Source: Bacteroidaceae bacterium
GTDB taxonomy: Bacteria; Bacteroidota; Bacteroidia; Bacteroidales; Bacteroidaceae
Direction: 5' to 3'
Length of the DNA stretch: 32,653 nt
Assembly (NCBI GenBank): GCA_017616445.1
Contig: JAFZYE010000031.1
Span: 1-32,653 of the forward strand
In this document: in pieces, positions 8,159-16,805 of the stretch
Layout: each line of letters opens with the position of its first letter
How positions within the stretch are numbered: position 1 is the first letter of the stretch
Position numbers and translations under genes: made by a program
Notes under the pieces: model-generated
Told to the model about the DNA's origin: nothing
The model's input: the letters and a program-made list of their open reading frames with translations, nothing else
Database searches by the model: none

Positions 8159-8907
8159 ATACCCCATGCACTTGGTTTACATTCTTTCTCTATCTGATTC
8201 TCTAACTTATCGTTTAACTGGTAAAAGAAATCCAGTCCTGTCAGCTGTTCCACCTTGTCCACACTCACCGCATAATCGCGAATATCTTTATTGGCCGAAC
8301 CGTTTGGGTAGATAAAACCTATCGCTTTCGTGTTTTTACCTACCATCAGCACCACCTTGTAAAAACGATCTGGCACAGCAATGCGATAGTCTTTTCTACT
8401 ACCGATCCTCGTAGAAGGTTTCTTATCATAAATCGGACCTGCACAGATATAGATTCTGCCATAGTTGCGTGCCCACGAACGACATTGTATCTCCAGATCG
8501 TTCCATGCTCCAGAATTGAGTGCATGACTCTGCGGACACATGTTCGTCATATAGAAACACTCAATCATCGCTTTCTGGCTGTGTTGGTTATCGGCCGAAG
8601 GACACATGTGTCCCCTATCATATCGAGAACCTGAATAGTCGCTATGCTTCACCTGATAACGTTTATCTACAGATGGGTCGACATCAAAGAAATTTGAACG
8701 CTTTACCTTTCCCTTTGTTCGCTCTCTCGTCAGACACCATGCCACATAGGTGGGTGTCAGTCGCGAAGTATTGAAGGAACATGTATAGCCCTCATGTTTG
8801 ATATATTTCTCATCACTTCTATTCAGCGGTTTGGGAAGTTCAAGCTGTTGTGCTTTGATTCCCAAGCAGGCGAAAAGAAACATACTCAGTAAGACATAAA
8901 TCCTCAT
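8155..8907 (-). CDS. Secreted DNA/RNA non-specific endonuclease (NUC1 family)
   Basis: A 250-residue protein with a signal peptide (MRIYVLLSMFLFACLGIKAQ). It carries the beta-beta-alpha metal nuclease motif DRGH (residues 97-100, His100 the likely general base) and the downstream NSGAWNDLE region (Asn131 a likely metal ligand). Enzymes of this family cut DNA and RNA without sequence preference in the periplasm or outside. The stop overlaps the pyrK start, so the three minus-strand genes form an operon. That suggests salvage of nucleic-acid bases alongside pyrimidine synthesis, an inference from context. Confidence 0.9.
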   Translation of the reverse strand: MRIYVLLSMFLFACLGIKAQQLELPKPLNRSDEKYIKHEGYTCSFNTSRLTPTYVAWCLTRERTKGKVKRSNFFDVDPSVDKRYQVKHSDYSGSRYDRGHMCPSADNQHSQKAMIECFYMTNMCPQSHALNSGAWNDLEIQCRSWARNYGRIYICAGPIYDKKPSTRIGSRKDYRIAVPDRFYKVVLMVGKNTKAIGFIYPNGSANKDIRDYAVSVDKVEQLTGLDFFYQLNDKLENQIEKECKPSAWGI

Positions 8908-8976
8908 TTCGGCACAATTTTAGATTGTATAATCAAGATTTTTCACTTTCACGATTCACTATTCGTTTTTTTTTCG

Positions 8977-8984
8977 TAACTTTG
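8977..8984 (+). promoter_or_regulatory. -7 box TAACTTTG for tRNA-Thr
   Basis: TAACTTTG lies 30 bases before the tRNA, preceded by a T-rich tract (8966-8974). A clear TTTG -33 element at the usual spacing is not visible. The implied leader would be about 20-25 bases. Confidence 0.65.
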
Positions 8985-9013
8985 CGCTCCGAAATGAACG
9001 CATAGCTCGATTT

Positions 9014-9086
<73 letters not shown>

Positions 9087-9092
9087 CTAAAG

Positions 9093-9125
9093 ATGACTAT
9101 CTTTGTGCAAAGGTAGTCATTTTAA
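9093..9125. terminator. Intrinsic terminator after tRNA-Thr
   Basis: ATGACTATCTTT and AAAGGTAGTCAT form a 12-bp stem (one G-U) around the loop GTGC, followed by TTTAATTTA. It ends the tRNA transcript. It may also serve the convergent miaA operon. Confidence 0.85.
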
Positions 9126-9155
9126 TTTATAATATATTATATATAATGTATAATC
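9121..9155. repeat. AT-rich heptad array
   Basis: The bases fall into 7-base units TTTAATT, TATAATA, TATTATA, TATAATG, TATAATC. The last two resemble ATATAAT and GTATAAT of the array at 10650-10684. It lies between the tRNA terminator and the 3' end of miaA. Confidence 0.55.
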
Positions 9156-9197
9156 GTTTCATCTATCCGAAGATTTTCAGCATAATATTCCATTTTT

Positions 9198-10106
9198 TCA
9201 TTCCAATAGCGCTTGTATTCGCTCTATTTGCTGTTCTATCGACAATTTATCGACATCAATCCAATGGATATCCGTATCGTGAGCAAACCACGTCATCTGT
9301 TTCTTCGCATACACCCGCGTATTCTTCTTCATACGTTCGACAGCCATCGGGAGTTCCCATTCACCATCCAGCACTTTAAAGAGTTCCTTATAACCCACAG
9401 TGTTAAGTGCGTTCAACGTCTTCAACGGATACACCCTGCGTACTTCATCCATCAATCCCTGCTGTATCATCTGGTCAACACGTGCATTGATGCGCACAAA
9501 CAAGTTCTCACGTTCCCTCCTCAGACCAATCTTGACTATCTGGAACGGACGTCCCTTCGTTTGATTCTTTCTGAACGACGTATAAGTACGACCCGTTTGA
9601 TAGCAGATTTCGAGTGCATGAACAATCCGTTTGTGGTTCTTCTTGTCCGCAAGTTCATAGTATTCTGGATCAAGCAGTCTCAACTCCGCACATAACATAT
9701 CAAGTCCATCGTTCTCAAGCCTTGACTTCATCAGTTCGCGCGTCTCATCTGTAATGGTTGGAATATCATCAATTCCCTTCGTCACAGCATCGATATACAT
9801 CATGCTTCCTCCCACCATCAGCGCATAGTCGTTAGTCGCAAACTGACAATCAAGCAGATTGAGCACATCTGTCTCGTATTGCGCCGCACTATAATACTCC
9901 GTAAGCGGTAGGATATCCACGAAATGGTGCGTCACCTCCTGCAATTCCTCCTTCGTAGGTTTTGCCGTTCCTATATCAATATCCTTGTATATCTGACGAG
10001 AATCAGCAGAGATGATATCACATGACAAGAGCTTAGCAAGTCGAATGCTAAGCTCTGTCTTACCTACGGCAGTTGGGCCCAATAGGACAACCAGTGTCTT
10101 ATTCAT
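9198..10106 (-). CDS. miaA: tRNA dimethylallyltransferase
   Basis: A 302-residue enzyme that adds dimethylallyl to A37 of tRNAs reading UNN codons. It begins [19 protein letters not shown], with the P-loop GPTAVGKT, followed by the substrate-binding signature [17 protein letters not shown] chose the start at 10106, which overlaps the upstream stop by eight bases; an in-frame Met five codons earlier (10121) also overlaps it. It is the last gene of the lpxD-lpxC-lpxA-pRiA4b-miaA strand run and converges on tRNA-Thr. Confidence 0.95.
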   Translation of the reverse strand: MNKTLVVLLGPTAVGKTELSIRLAKLLSCDIISADSRQIYKDIDIGTAKPTKEELQEVTHHFVDILPLTEYYSAAQYETDVLNLLDCQFATNDYALMVGGSMMYIDAVTKGIDDIPTITDETRELMKSRLENDGLDMLCAELRLLDPEYYELADKKNHKRIVHALEICYQTGRTYTSFRKNQTKGRPFQIVKIGLRRERENLFVRINARVDQMIQQGLMDEVRRVYPLKTLNALNTVGYKELFKVLDGEWELPMAVERMKKNTRVYAKKQMTWFAHDTDIHWIDVDKLSIEQQIERIQALLE

Positions 10107-10647
10107 ATGGATTGCCGTCACTGATTTCCAACCCTTCTAGTCCAATCTCCTCATCATCGATTCCATCACCGAACATATCATCGTCGTCATCAAGGCCAGT
10201 AGAGCTGTCGATTGGGTTACGAGCAAAAAGTTCATCGAAGTCGAGGGTCTGCTTGGGAGCATCACCCATCTGACGACTAACCTTTGGTGCCTTGAGAGAT
10301 TTGCCTGTGATGATTTCTGCCAACTCGATAAAGAAACAACGGTCGGCCAGAGGATCGAACGTATAAATCAAATGTTGCTTCTCTTCCTCGATCATATCTT
10401 CGAGATGAGTGTCAGCCATCACATAGGAATCCTGATCACTCTCCGTATCCATCTCTTCAAGGGTGATTTCCTGACACTTCTCCCATCCGTTCTCACAAAT
10501 GGTGAACGAAGTCATCTCACCATCCTCATAGCCACATGACTTCTGTATAGCCTTATGAAAATCCAGGAAGGTAGCATCTGCATCAATCTGTATTTCTCTC
10601 ATGAAGTTATCCACTTCGTCCGAGATGATAATAAAACGGTATATCAT
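10099..10647 (-). CDS. pRiA4b ORF-3-like / IS1096 passenger (TnpR-like) domain protein
   Basis: A 182-residue protein starting [19 protein letters not shown], with a compact domain: [31 protein letters not shown], then [19 protein letters not shown]. This matches the plasmid pRiA4b ORF-3-like fold, often annotated as IS1096 TnpR. Its tail is strikingly acidic ([21 protein letters not shown]). Its name hints at transposons, but there are no transposon ends here, and it sits stably in an lpx-miaA run, so it is likely a resident cellular protein. Molecular function is unknown. Confidence 0.85.
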   Translation of the reverse strand: MIYRFIIISDEVDNFMREIQIDADATFLDFHKAIQKSCGYEDGEMTSFTICENGWEKCQEITLEEMDTESDQDSYVMADTHLEDMIEEEKQHLIYTFDPLADRCFFIELAEIITGKSLKAPKVSRQMGDAPKQTLDFDELFARNPIDSSTGLDDDDDMFGDGIDDEEIGLEGLEISDGNPYE

Positions 10648-10649
10648 AA

Positions 10650-10684
10650 AATCAATAGATAATTAACAATATATAATGTATAAT
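10650..10684. repeat. Heptad array abutting a start codon
   Basis: Units AATCAAT, AGATAAT, TAACAAT, ATATAAT, GTATAAT are exact 7-mers in one register, between the lpxA stop and the ATG of the pRiA4b-like gene (minus strand). The array ends three bases from the start codon. Confidence 0.6.
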
Positions 10685-10715
10685 AATTTCTCCCCATTGG
10701 AGAGTTAGAGAGAGC

Positions 10716-11489
10716 CTATCTGATGATACCTCGGCGGGAATCACCCACGAAGTCAATGATATATTGAATTTCGGGTCCCACATTGATGGTTTCACGTATC
10801 TGCTGTAATGCCTCTGAGGTTCTCAAGTTACTATTATAGATGATGCGATAAGCATTGTGGATATCGCTGATGAGATCAGTTGAGAAGTTACGACGGCGAA
10901 GTCCTACGAGGTTTATTCCACAATATGCAACAGGTTCACGTGCTGCTATTACGAATGGTGGTACATCCATACTGGTACGTGTTCCACCCTGAATCATCGT
11001 GTAACCACCGATACGGCAGAACTGATGCACGAGTACGGTTGCACTGATGATTGCATTATCGTCTACAATCACCTCACCGGCCAACTTCGTTGAGTTACCC
11101 ATGATGATACCGTTACCGAATTCACAGTCATGTGCGATATGGGCATTCTCCATGATGAGGTTGTTGCTACCCACCTTTGTGATGCCCTTGCTGGCAGTAC
11201 CTCTGTGGATGGTAACATTCTCACGAATCTTGTTGTTATCGCCAATAACCACTACAGAGTCCTCACCCTTGAACTTCATATCCTGTGGAACAGCTCCGAT
11301 TACAGCCCCTGGGAACAAGACGTTTCCGCTTCCCAAAGTCGTTCCTTTGAGCAAAGTCACGCTGTTCATCAATTCGTTGTTATCACCTATTTCCACCCCC
11401 TTGTCGATGAAGCAGAAAGGACCGATGATACAATTCTCACCGATTTTTGCCTCTGGGTCGATAAATGCTAATGGACTGATTTTTGACAT
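10716..11489 (-). CDS. lpxA: UDP-N-acetylglucosamine acyltransferase
   Basis: A 257-residue left-handed beta-helix enzyme that starts lipid A synthesis by adding a hydroxyacyl chain to UDP-GlcNAc. The hexapeptide repeats run through most of the protein (IGENCIIGPFCFIDKGVEIG). The ENAHIAHDCEFGNG motif holds the catalytic His120. A helical C-terminal region follows. It lies 24 bases downstream of lpxC on the same strand, within the lpxD-lpxC-lpxA cluster. Confidence 0.96.
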   Translation of the reverse strand: MSKISPLAFIDPEAKIGENCIIGPFCFIDKGVEIGDNNELMNSVTLLKGTTLGSGNVLFPGAVIGAVPQDMKFKGEDSVVVIGDNNKIRENVTIHRGTASKGITKVGSNNLIMENAHIAHDCEFGNGIIMGNSTKLAGEVIVDDNAIISATVLVHQFCRIGGYTMIQGGTRTSMDVPPFVIAAREPVAYCGINLVGLRRRNFSTDLISDIHNAYRIIYNSNLRTSEALQQIRETINVGPEIQYIIDFVGDSRRGIIR

Positions 11490-11513
11490 ATATTATATAC
11501 TTTTCGTTTTTCC

Positions 11514-12413
11514 TTATTCACTCAAAATCTTCCTCGCCACCTTGTTATTAATCGTGTGCCCAGGCTTATATGCTGTCACTTTCGCCATTAACGGACGTCC
11601 CACAAGAGCGAGGTCACCCAAGATGTCGAGCAACTTATGACGTGCCATCTCGTTCGGCCATGTGAGCGGACGACGGTTGAGATAACCCAGCTTAGTCGCA
11701 TCCAGATGTGGCACACCCATCTCATCAGCCAACATATCCAGTCGTTCCTGCGACTGCTGGTTCTCATAGATTACGATGGCGTTATCGAGGTCTCCTCCTT
11801 TGATGTATCCCAATTCAAAGAGCGGCTGAATATCCCTCACGAATACGAATGTACGTGCTGATGCAATCTCTGTAGCGAAGTCTTCTATATCATCCAGCTG
11901 AGCCGACTGACTGGCCAGCATCTTCGATTCGAAGGCGATGGTGATGTCCAGGCTGAGCTTGTCAGCAGGACTGATTACTATATGTTCACCTTTCGGACCG
12001 TCTACCACAACTTCTTTGTCGAGTTTCAGGAAACGCTTCTCTGCTTCCTGCTCCACCAATCCCACACGCTGTATGTTCTGTATGAATACCAATGAGCTAC
12101 CATCCAAGATGGGCATCTCGGGACCGTCAATCTCAATCTTGCAATTATCGATTCCCGATGCATAGAGAGCAGCCATTGCATGCTCAATGGTACTTATTTT
12201 AATATCTCCTTCTGCGATCACTGTCCCGCGAGTCGTCTCTACTACATTGGTAGCCAAACAATCTATGATAGGTTTTCCTTCAAGGTCTACGCGCTGCATT
12301 TTATATCCGTAATTCTCTGGAGCCGGACAGAATGTAGCCGTAATGACCTGGCCTGAATGAAGTCCTTTGCTTTTTACCGAAAAACTATCCTTCAGGGTTA
12401 CTTGTTTTTGCAT
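11514..12413 (-). CDS. lpxC: UDP-3-O-acyl-N-acetylglucosamine deacetylase, not fused to FabZ
   Basis: A 299-residue zinc enzyme that commits UDP-GlcNAc to lipid A by deacetylation. The catalytic/zinc residues are visible: E77-H78 in the [10 protein letters not shown] segment, H259 and D263 in [12 protein letters not shown], and H286 in [10 protein letters not shown]. Many Bacteroidetes, including Bacteroides and Porphyromonas, carry LpxC fused to a C-terminal FabZ dehydratase of about 460 residues. Here the frame ends right after the LpxC domain (KVARKILSE) and lpxA begins 24 bases later, with no FabZ remnant. The start overlaps the lpxD stop by 16 bases. Confidence 0.95.
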   Translation of the reverse strand: MQKQVTLKDSFSVKSKGLHSGQVITATFCPAPENYGYKMQRVDLEGKPIIDCLATNVVETTRGTVIAEGDIKISTIEHAMAALYASGIDNCKIEIDGPEMPILDGSSLVFIQNIQRVGLVEQEAEKRFLKLDKEVVVDGPKGEHIVISPADKLSLDITIAFESKMLASQSAQLDDIEDFATEIASARTFVFVRDIQPLFELGYIKGGDLDNAIVIYENQQSQERLDMLADEMGVPHLDATKLGYLNRRPLTWPNEMARHKLLDILGDLALVGRPLMAKVTAYKPGHTINNKVARKILSE

Positions 12414-13450
12414 ATCTTCTTTAATTCGTCTATTTCATTTTGTAGTTCGTTCACCTGCTTCACAAGATCTGGCAGATTTTTATAGGCTGCTGCGCTACGG
12501 GCAAAATTTTGGTGTTCAATAGCAGGATAACCCATCACCGTACAATTGCCGTTTTTCAGTTTTCTTCCACCCGACAAACCAGACTGAGCTCCTGCATATA
12601 CACGGTCACCCAAGGTGATATGTCCAGCCACTCCTACCTGTCCGCCCAACATACACCACTCACCTATCTTTGTACTTCCTGCCACTCCTGCCTGAGCAGA
12701 CATGACGGTATGTGAACCTACTTCTACATTATGAGCAATCTGCACTAGGTTATCAAGTTTTACACCCTTACGCACAATTGTACTGCCCATCGTAGAGCGA
12801 TCGACACAAGTGTTAGCACCAATCTCCACATCGTCCTCGATGGTCACGATACCTATTTGTGGTATCTTCTCATACCCCTCTGCTGTAGGTGCAAATCCAA
12901 AGCCGTCAGCACCAATCACACTTCCTGCGTGGAGAATACAGTTGTTGCCTACCACACAATCGTGATAAACCACACTATTGCTGTACATGATGGTGTTCTT
13001 ACCCACTTTTGCACGTGCTCCAATCGTAGCATGCGGATGTAACTCCGCTCCGTCGCCCACCTCAGCATAGTCGCCAATAGCAACAAATGGTGCGATGTAT
13101 ACGTCCTTGCCCACCTTCGCGGTCTCAGCTATGAATGCAAGCGAACTGATTCCCGTACGTTTGGGCTTCATCGATTCATACAACTGCAACAACTTGCTTA
13201 CCGCCTCGTAGGCGTTCTTTACACGAATAAGTGTCACACTGACAGGTTGTGCCGGTGTGAAGTCCTCATTGACCAATACAACTGATGAACGTGTTTCGTA
13301 AATAAAGTGTTCGTATTGTGGATTGGCAAGAAATGAGATGGCTCCTGGCACTCCCTCTTCTATCTTTGCGAAGTTATTAATGACAGTATTGGCATCACCT
13401 TCAACCGTCCCATTGATATATGCCGCAATTTGCTGCGCTGTTATTTCCAT
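12398..13450 (-). CDS. lpxD: UDP-3-O-acylglucosamine N-acyltransferase
   Basis: A 350-residue lipid A enzyme that adds the second hydroxyacyl chain. An N-terminal uridine-binding domain is followed by hexapeptide beta-helix repeats. [11 protein letters not shown] supplies the catalytic His240. The C-terminus forms a short coiled coil ([18 protein letters not shown]). It heads the lpx operon, with a -7 box about 100 bases upstream, and overlaps lpxC by 16 bases. Confidence 0.96.
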   Translation of the reverse strand: MEITAQQIAAYINGTVEGDANTVINNFAKIEEGVPGAISFLANPQYEHFIYETRSSVVLVNEDFTPAQPVSVTLIRVKNAYEAVSKLLQLYESMKPKRTGISSLAFIAETAKVGKDVYIAPFVAIGDYAEVGDGAELHPHATIGARAKVGKNTIMYSNSVVYHDCVVGNNCILHAGSVIGADGFGFAPTAEGYEKIPQIGIVTIEDDVEIGANTCVDRSTMGSTIVRKGVKLDNLVQIAHNVEVGSHTVMSAQAGVAGSTKIGEWCMLGGQVGVAGHITLGDRVYAGAQSGLSGGRKLKNGNCTVMGYPAIEHQNFARSAAAYKNLPDLVKQVNELQNEIDELKKICKNK

Positions 13451-13552
13451 TCTTGATAAAAAACTATTTCGGTTGAAAAACGGCGGTTAAGCAAGAACAA
13501 TCAAGCAAGCTTGAATTGCCAAGCGGTAGCAGTTTCACAACTAATTAGGGTG

Positions 13553-13560
13553 CAAAGTTA
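13553..13560 (-). promoter_or_regulatory. -7 box TAACTTTG upstream of the lpx operon
   Basis: On the minus strand the sequence reads TAACTTTG, about 100 bases before the lpxD start. A matching TTTG -33 at the usual distance is not clear. The leader contains the palindromic stretch TCAAGC-AA-GCTTGA (13503-13516). Confidence 0.6.
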
Positions 13561-13663
13561 CGAAATTATTGGCAATACAGAATGCTTAATGCTCAATTAT
13601 TTGTCAAAAAACAGAAAAAGCTGACCTCTTAACAACAAAACGCAACTAAAAGACCTATTTTTT

Positions 13664-13694
13664 TTTGTCGTTTGGGAAATAATGATTATTTTTG
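13664..13694 (+). promoter_or_regulatory. Bacteroidetes-type promoter of the glycoside hydrolase gene
   Basis: TTTG (13664-13667) and TATTTTTG (13687-13694) are spaced by 19 bases. The promoter overlaps the upstream in-frame ATG at 13682, so translation should begin at the ATG at 13742, which also gives a proper signal peptide. Confidence 0.7.
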
Positions 13695-13741
13695 CACTCA
13701 CAACGTTTACAGATTATAAACCATATCAAATCATCATAAGC

Positions 13742-16525
13742 ATGAGACTACTAACTATCACATTAATTGCACTTTTCATTGTTACAGGAAAACTGTCGGC
13801 CGCCAATTCGAAACAGACGGTCACACAAGTTACTTCAGCTGTCACCATCACAGATGATGTCGACTATATCATCACAGGCACAACACCCTTTACCACAGCT
13901 GGAAGTGTTAATATAGAGAATACCAACCATGCGGTTGTCATCGTCAAGCGCATCAAACCCAGTGCTGTCATCAAGTCGTGGATGAGTTTCATCTATATCA
14001 ATGGTGAGAAAGCGGTAAACGGGACCAACTGCCAAGTGAAGATGTACGACCGTGGTGCCATCATCTTCCCATACGGGAAAGACTTCAAACCCCTTACCTG
14101 CTACACAGAGAAGCGTTTTTTAGGAGAGTCATCCAACGACTATACAGAGGGGAGTAGCGGTGGATTCATGAAGGATCTCACGACAGCAACCCTGAACAAC
14201 AACATCAAGTCATTCAAGTTGAAACGTGGCTATATGGTCACCTTCGCTTTAGGACGCAGTGGATGGGGCTACAGTCGCTGTTTCATTGCTGATCAGGAAG
14301 ACCTTGAAATCGATCTCCCTGTCAACATGAGCGGTCGTGTATCATCATATCGTCTGTTCCAATGGTTCAACGCCCACAAAGCCGGACTAGCCAGCAACGG
14401 CGACTACGCTGCCAATTCTGCCCTCAACTCCTCGTGGTGTTACGATTGGGGACAAGGCAATGACAGCAACCTGCCCGATGTGGAGTGGGTACCCAACCAC
14501 ATCTACGAAGACTGGCCTTCTGCTGCTACCTGTGGTGGTGTTACGGGATCGTGTCACATGAAGACCAACAATGAACCAGGCAATAGTGCTGACGACCATC
14601 CGCAGAGTGTGGATGTGGTACTTGACAACTGGCAGAACCTTATGCGTACAGGTATGCGTCTCTGTTCCGAGAGTTCACACGATGGCAGTTGGGGTCACCT
14701 GCGTGCTTTCATCGACTCCATCGATGCACGCGGATGGCGATGCGACCTGCTTGACCTCCATTGCTACTGGGGAGCTCCCAGTTTCAACGACTTCAGCTAC
14801 TACTACAACAACTATGGCGGACGCCCCATTTGGATTTCAGAATGGGTGTGGGGTGCCAGTTGGAATGCAAGCAACTGGAGCAGCGGCGGCATTTTTGCTC
14901 AAGCACCCGACGGCAAGGATTCGTTTTCTGCAGCCAACCAGCAGAAATGCTATGAAGGCACAAAACCCATCCTCGACATCCTAAATGCTAGCAAATATGT
15001 CGAGCGATATGCCTATTGGAACAGCGAAGCCGATGCATCGAAGATATACCGAGACGGGCAACTCTCCACACTTGGCAAGTACTATGCAAGTATGGACGAG
15101 GGACTTGGCTATAACGCCTCCATCCAGAAAGTACCAAATGTGGTCTACCTCAAACCGACAGACCTGACAGTAACCTTCAACAATTCATCAGGTACATGCA
15201 CCTTGAAGTGGAACGACCTCAACGGTGATATGCTCGACTCCATGACCGTCGAATGCATGCGACCTGGCACCTCAAAGTATGTGTGGATTGGCAACGTAGC
15301 CCTCAAGGATATGTCAGCCAAGACTGGTGCATCCTACACCTTCAACGACCCCCATCCTGCATCAGGAGCCAACTACTACCGCATCGCAGCTTACCCTATC
15401 GGCAACAAGACGCCGAAATACTCGGGTGCCACACCTATCTCTGTCAGCTCTTCTGCGGGTAACGACATCATCCAATACGGACAACTTGACGTCACCAGCC
15501 TCGAAGCCCTCACCATCAATTTCAATACCACGATGACCGAAACGCCAGCCGTCTTTATGGGTATCGCTACGAACAAGAATGCCAACACCAATCCTGTGAC
15601 CCTCATCGACAAAGCATCAACGAAGAGTTTCACCTATAAGATGATTCCATGGGCTTACTCTGGTACCCAGACCCTCAGTTCAAAAGAGTCCGTCCCGTTC
15701 ATGGCAATGGTTCCAGGCAACTATATCTATGGAGCGATGACGATCGAAGTGGGTAGCACGAAACTCATCAGCGACACCGTTCAAGTCACCTTCCAACAAC
15801 CGTTCCCCGATGGAGTACTACCAGTTGTGATTGCTGAAGCCCGACCGTCCATCAAGAACAACACCATCAATCTACGCATCTGGGATGTCACCAACACAGG
15901 TTTCAAGGCCATCGCACTCTATGAGGGAGGTGTGGGAAAGCGTATCACACTCAACCAAACTGTCAACTACCTAGCATCTACACCCGGTCAGGCCACCATA
16001 GGCAATCAGGTACTCTTCAGCGCAGGACATTCTGCTGACCTCGTCTATGGCAGCAAATCCCAGAGGAAAGCACTCTTCCAACAGAACAATCCCGATGGCA
16101 CCGTTCCTGAAGGAGCAGACTCCTTAGCACTCGAAGACCCACTCATCTTCGGAGCACTCCAAACCTTCAACTACCCAACGGCTACCGTCCTTCGCCGTAC
16201 CATCGACTACACAGCCCTCAACTCCGACGGTAAGCTCCTCGTCTATGGAACCCGCATCATTCGTAATGTCGACACCTCTGCCACATCTTACAAGAATGAC
16301 CTCACCAGTGCCGATCGCTTCGGTTGGATATGTCTCTCCACCCCACAGCAGCAAGTTATCGTAGCTGATGTCAACCACGACGGAACCGTCGACACACAAG
16401 ATGTTCTTGCCATCTATCAATACATGCAAGACGGATCTGGCGATGGAGACTGCGACGTGAACAACGACAGCATCGTTGACACTCAAGATGTCCTTGCGGT
16501 TTACGAATACATATTGCAGCATTAA
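13742..16525 (+). CDS. Secreted glycoside hydrolase (clan GH-A-like) with dockerin-like C-terminus
   Basis: A 927-residue exported protein; MRLLTITLIALFIVTGKLSA is a signal peptide. A unique N-terminal beta-rich domain comes first (about residues 25-200). A TIM-barrel-like domain follows, with KTNNEPG (E278, likely acid/base) and IWISEWVWGASW (E367, likely nucleophile), the pattern of clan GH-A and the glycosyl hydrolase catalytic core families. A fibronectin-III-like domain starts near residue 475 and more beta-rich sequence follows. The end carries two Ca-binding dockerin-type repeats, DVNHDGTVDTQDVLAIYQYM and DVNNDSIVDTQDVLAVYEYI. The substrate is unknown; plant or host glycans are likely. 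It is monocistronic. Confidence 0.8.
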   Translation: MRLLTITLIALFIVTGKLSAANSKQTVTQVTSAVTITDDVDYIITGTTPFTTAGSVNIENTNHAVVIVKRIKPSAVIKSWMSFIYINGEKAVNGTNCQVKMYDRGAIIFPYGKDFKPLTCYTEKRFLGESSNDYTEGSSGGFMKDLTTATLNNNIKSFKLKRGYMVTFALGRSGWGYSRCFIADQEDLEIDLPVNMSGRVSSYRLFQWFNAHKAGLASNGDYAANSALNSSWCYDWGQGNDSNLPDVEWVPNHIYEDWPSAATCGGVTGSCHMKTNNEPGNSADDHPQSVDVVLDNWQNLMRTGMRLCSESSHDGSWGHLRAFIDSIDARGWRCDLLDLHCYWGAPSFNDFSYYYNNYGGRPIWISEWVWGASWNASNWSSGGIFAQAPDGKDSFSAANQQKCYEGTKPILDILNASKYVERYAYWNSEADASKIYRDGQLSTLGKYYASMDEGLGYNASIQKVPNVVYLKPTDLTVTFNNSSGTCTLKWNDLNGDMLDSMTVECMRPGTSKYVWIGNVALKDMSAKTGASYTFNDPHPASGANYYRIAAYPIGNKTPKYSGATPISVSSSAGNDIIQYGQLDVTSLEALTINFNTTMTETPAVFMGIATNKNANTNPVTLIDKASTKSFTYKMIPWAYSGTQTLSSKESVPFMAMVPGNYIYGAMTIEVGSTKLISDTVQVTFQQPFPDGVLPVVIAEARPSIKNNTINLRIWDVTNTGFKAIALYEGGVGKRITLNQTVNYLASTPGQATIGNQVLFSAGHSADLVYGSKSQRKALFQQNNPDGTVPEGADSLALEDPLIFGALQTFNYPTATVLRRTIDYTALNSDGKLLVYGTRIIRNVDTSATSYKNDLTSADRFGWICLSTPQQQVIVADVNHDGTVDTQDVLAIYQYMQDGSGDGDCDVNNDSIVDTQDVLAVYEYILQH

Positions 16526-16533
16526 CTCCACAC

Positions 16534-16578
16534 AAAAAAAGAACAGCGGGCATCCTTTCAGGGTTGCCCGCTGTTCTT
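16534..16578 (-). terminator. Intrinsic terminator overlapping the end of a small gene
   Basis: AAGAACAGCGGGCA (minus, 16578-16565) pairs perfectly over 14 bp with 16552-16539, and a T run follows at 16538-16534. The 12-base loop (16564-16553) contains the stop codon of the small minus-strand gene. The plus strand lacks a strong T run but may also stop the convergent glycoside hydrolase transcript. Confidence 0.85.
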
Positions 16579-16719
16579 ATGCTTCACCTTTCGCGTATAC
16601 GACTTCTTTGACCGATGTGTACGGTTAAATGAATGAAATCCGGGACCGAGCAGTTCTCGCTCCGCCTCCCGTCCTCCACGTTTCATTGCCTTGATGGCAT
16701 CCAGATTCAACCTTTTCAT
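16558..16719 (-). CDS. Small basic protein, ArfA-like ribosome-rescue factor candidate
   Basis: A 53-residue protein, MKRLNLDAIKAMKRGG... ending HKNSGQP. It has 15 Lys/Arg, 3 His and only 4 acidic residues, so it is expected to bind RNA. Two segments recall ArfA, which recruits RF2 to stalled ribosomes: an N-terminal LDAIKAM (ArfA DNAIEAL) and a C-terminal SKKSYTRKVKHK (ArfA GKGSYMRKGKH). The middle (LLGPGFHSFNR) is unlike ArfA. The terminator stem begins at codon 48, immediately after the conserved motif, and the stop codon lies in its loop. In proteobacterial arfA a hairpin inside the gene yields nonstop mRNA, so the protein is removed by tmRNA unless trans-translation fails. A -7 box lies 79 bases upstream. 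Alternative: an unrelated small ribosome- or RNA-binding protein. Confidence 0.7.
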   Translation of the reverse strand: MKRLNLDAIKAMKRGGREAERELLGPGFHSFNRTHRSKKSYTRKVKHKNSGQP

Positions 16720-16797
16720 GTTAGTGCTATGTTTGAAATCTTGAGTCCTGACTACTTTGTTCTTGCGTAGACTTCATCTATTCAATTATTTTCGTTG

Positions 16798-16805
16798 CAA
16801 AAGTA
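16798..16805 (-). promoter_or_regulatory. -7 box TACTTTTG for the small ArfA-like gene
   Basis: On the minus strand TACTTTTG precedes the ATG by 78 bases. No good TTTG -33 is seen at the expected spacing. It supports independent transcription of the 53-codon gene. Confidence 0.6.

Noticed and set aside
10099-10647. Possible mobile element because of the TnpR-like name
   Set aside because: There are no transposon ends, target duplications or transposase, and the gene sits inside a stable lpx-miaA run.
13682-13741. Upstream ATG of the glycoside hydrolase as the true start
   Set aside because: It lies inside the promoter, and the later Met gives a good signal peptide.
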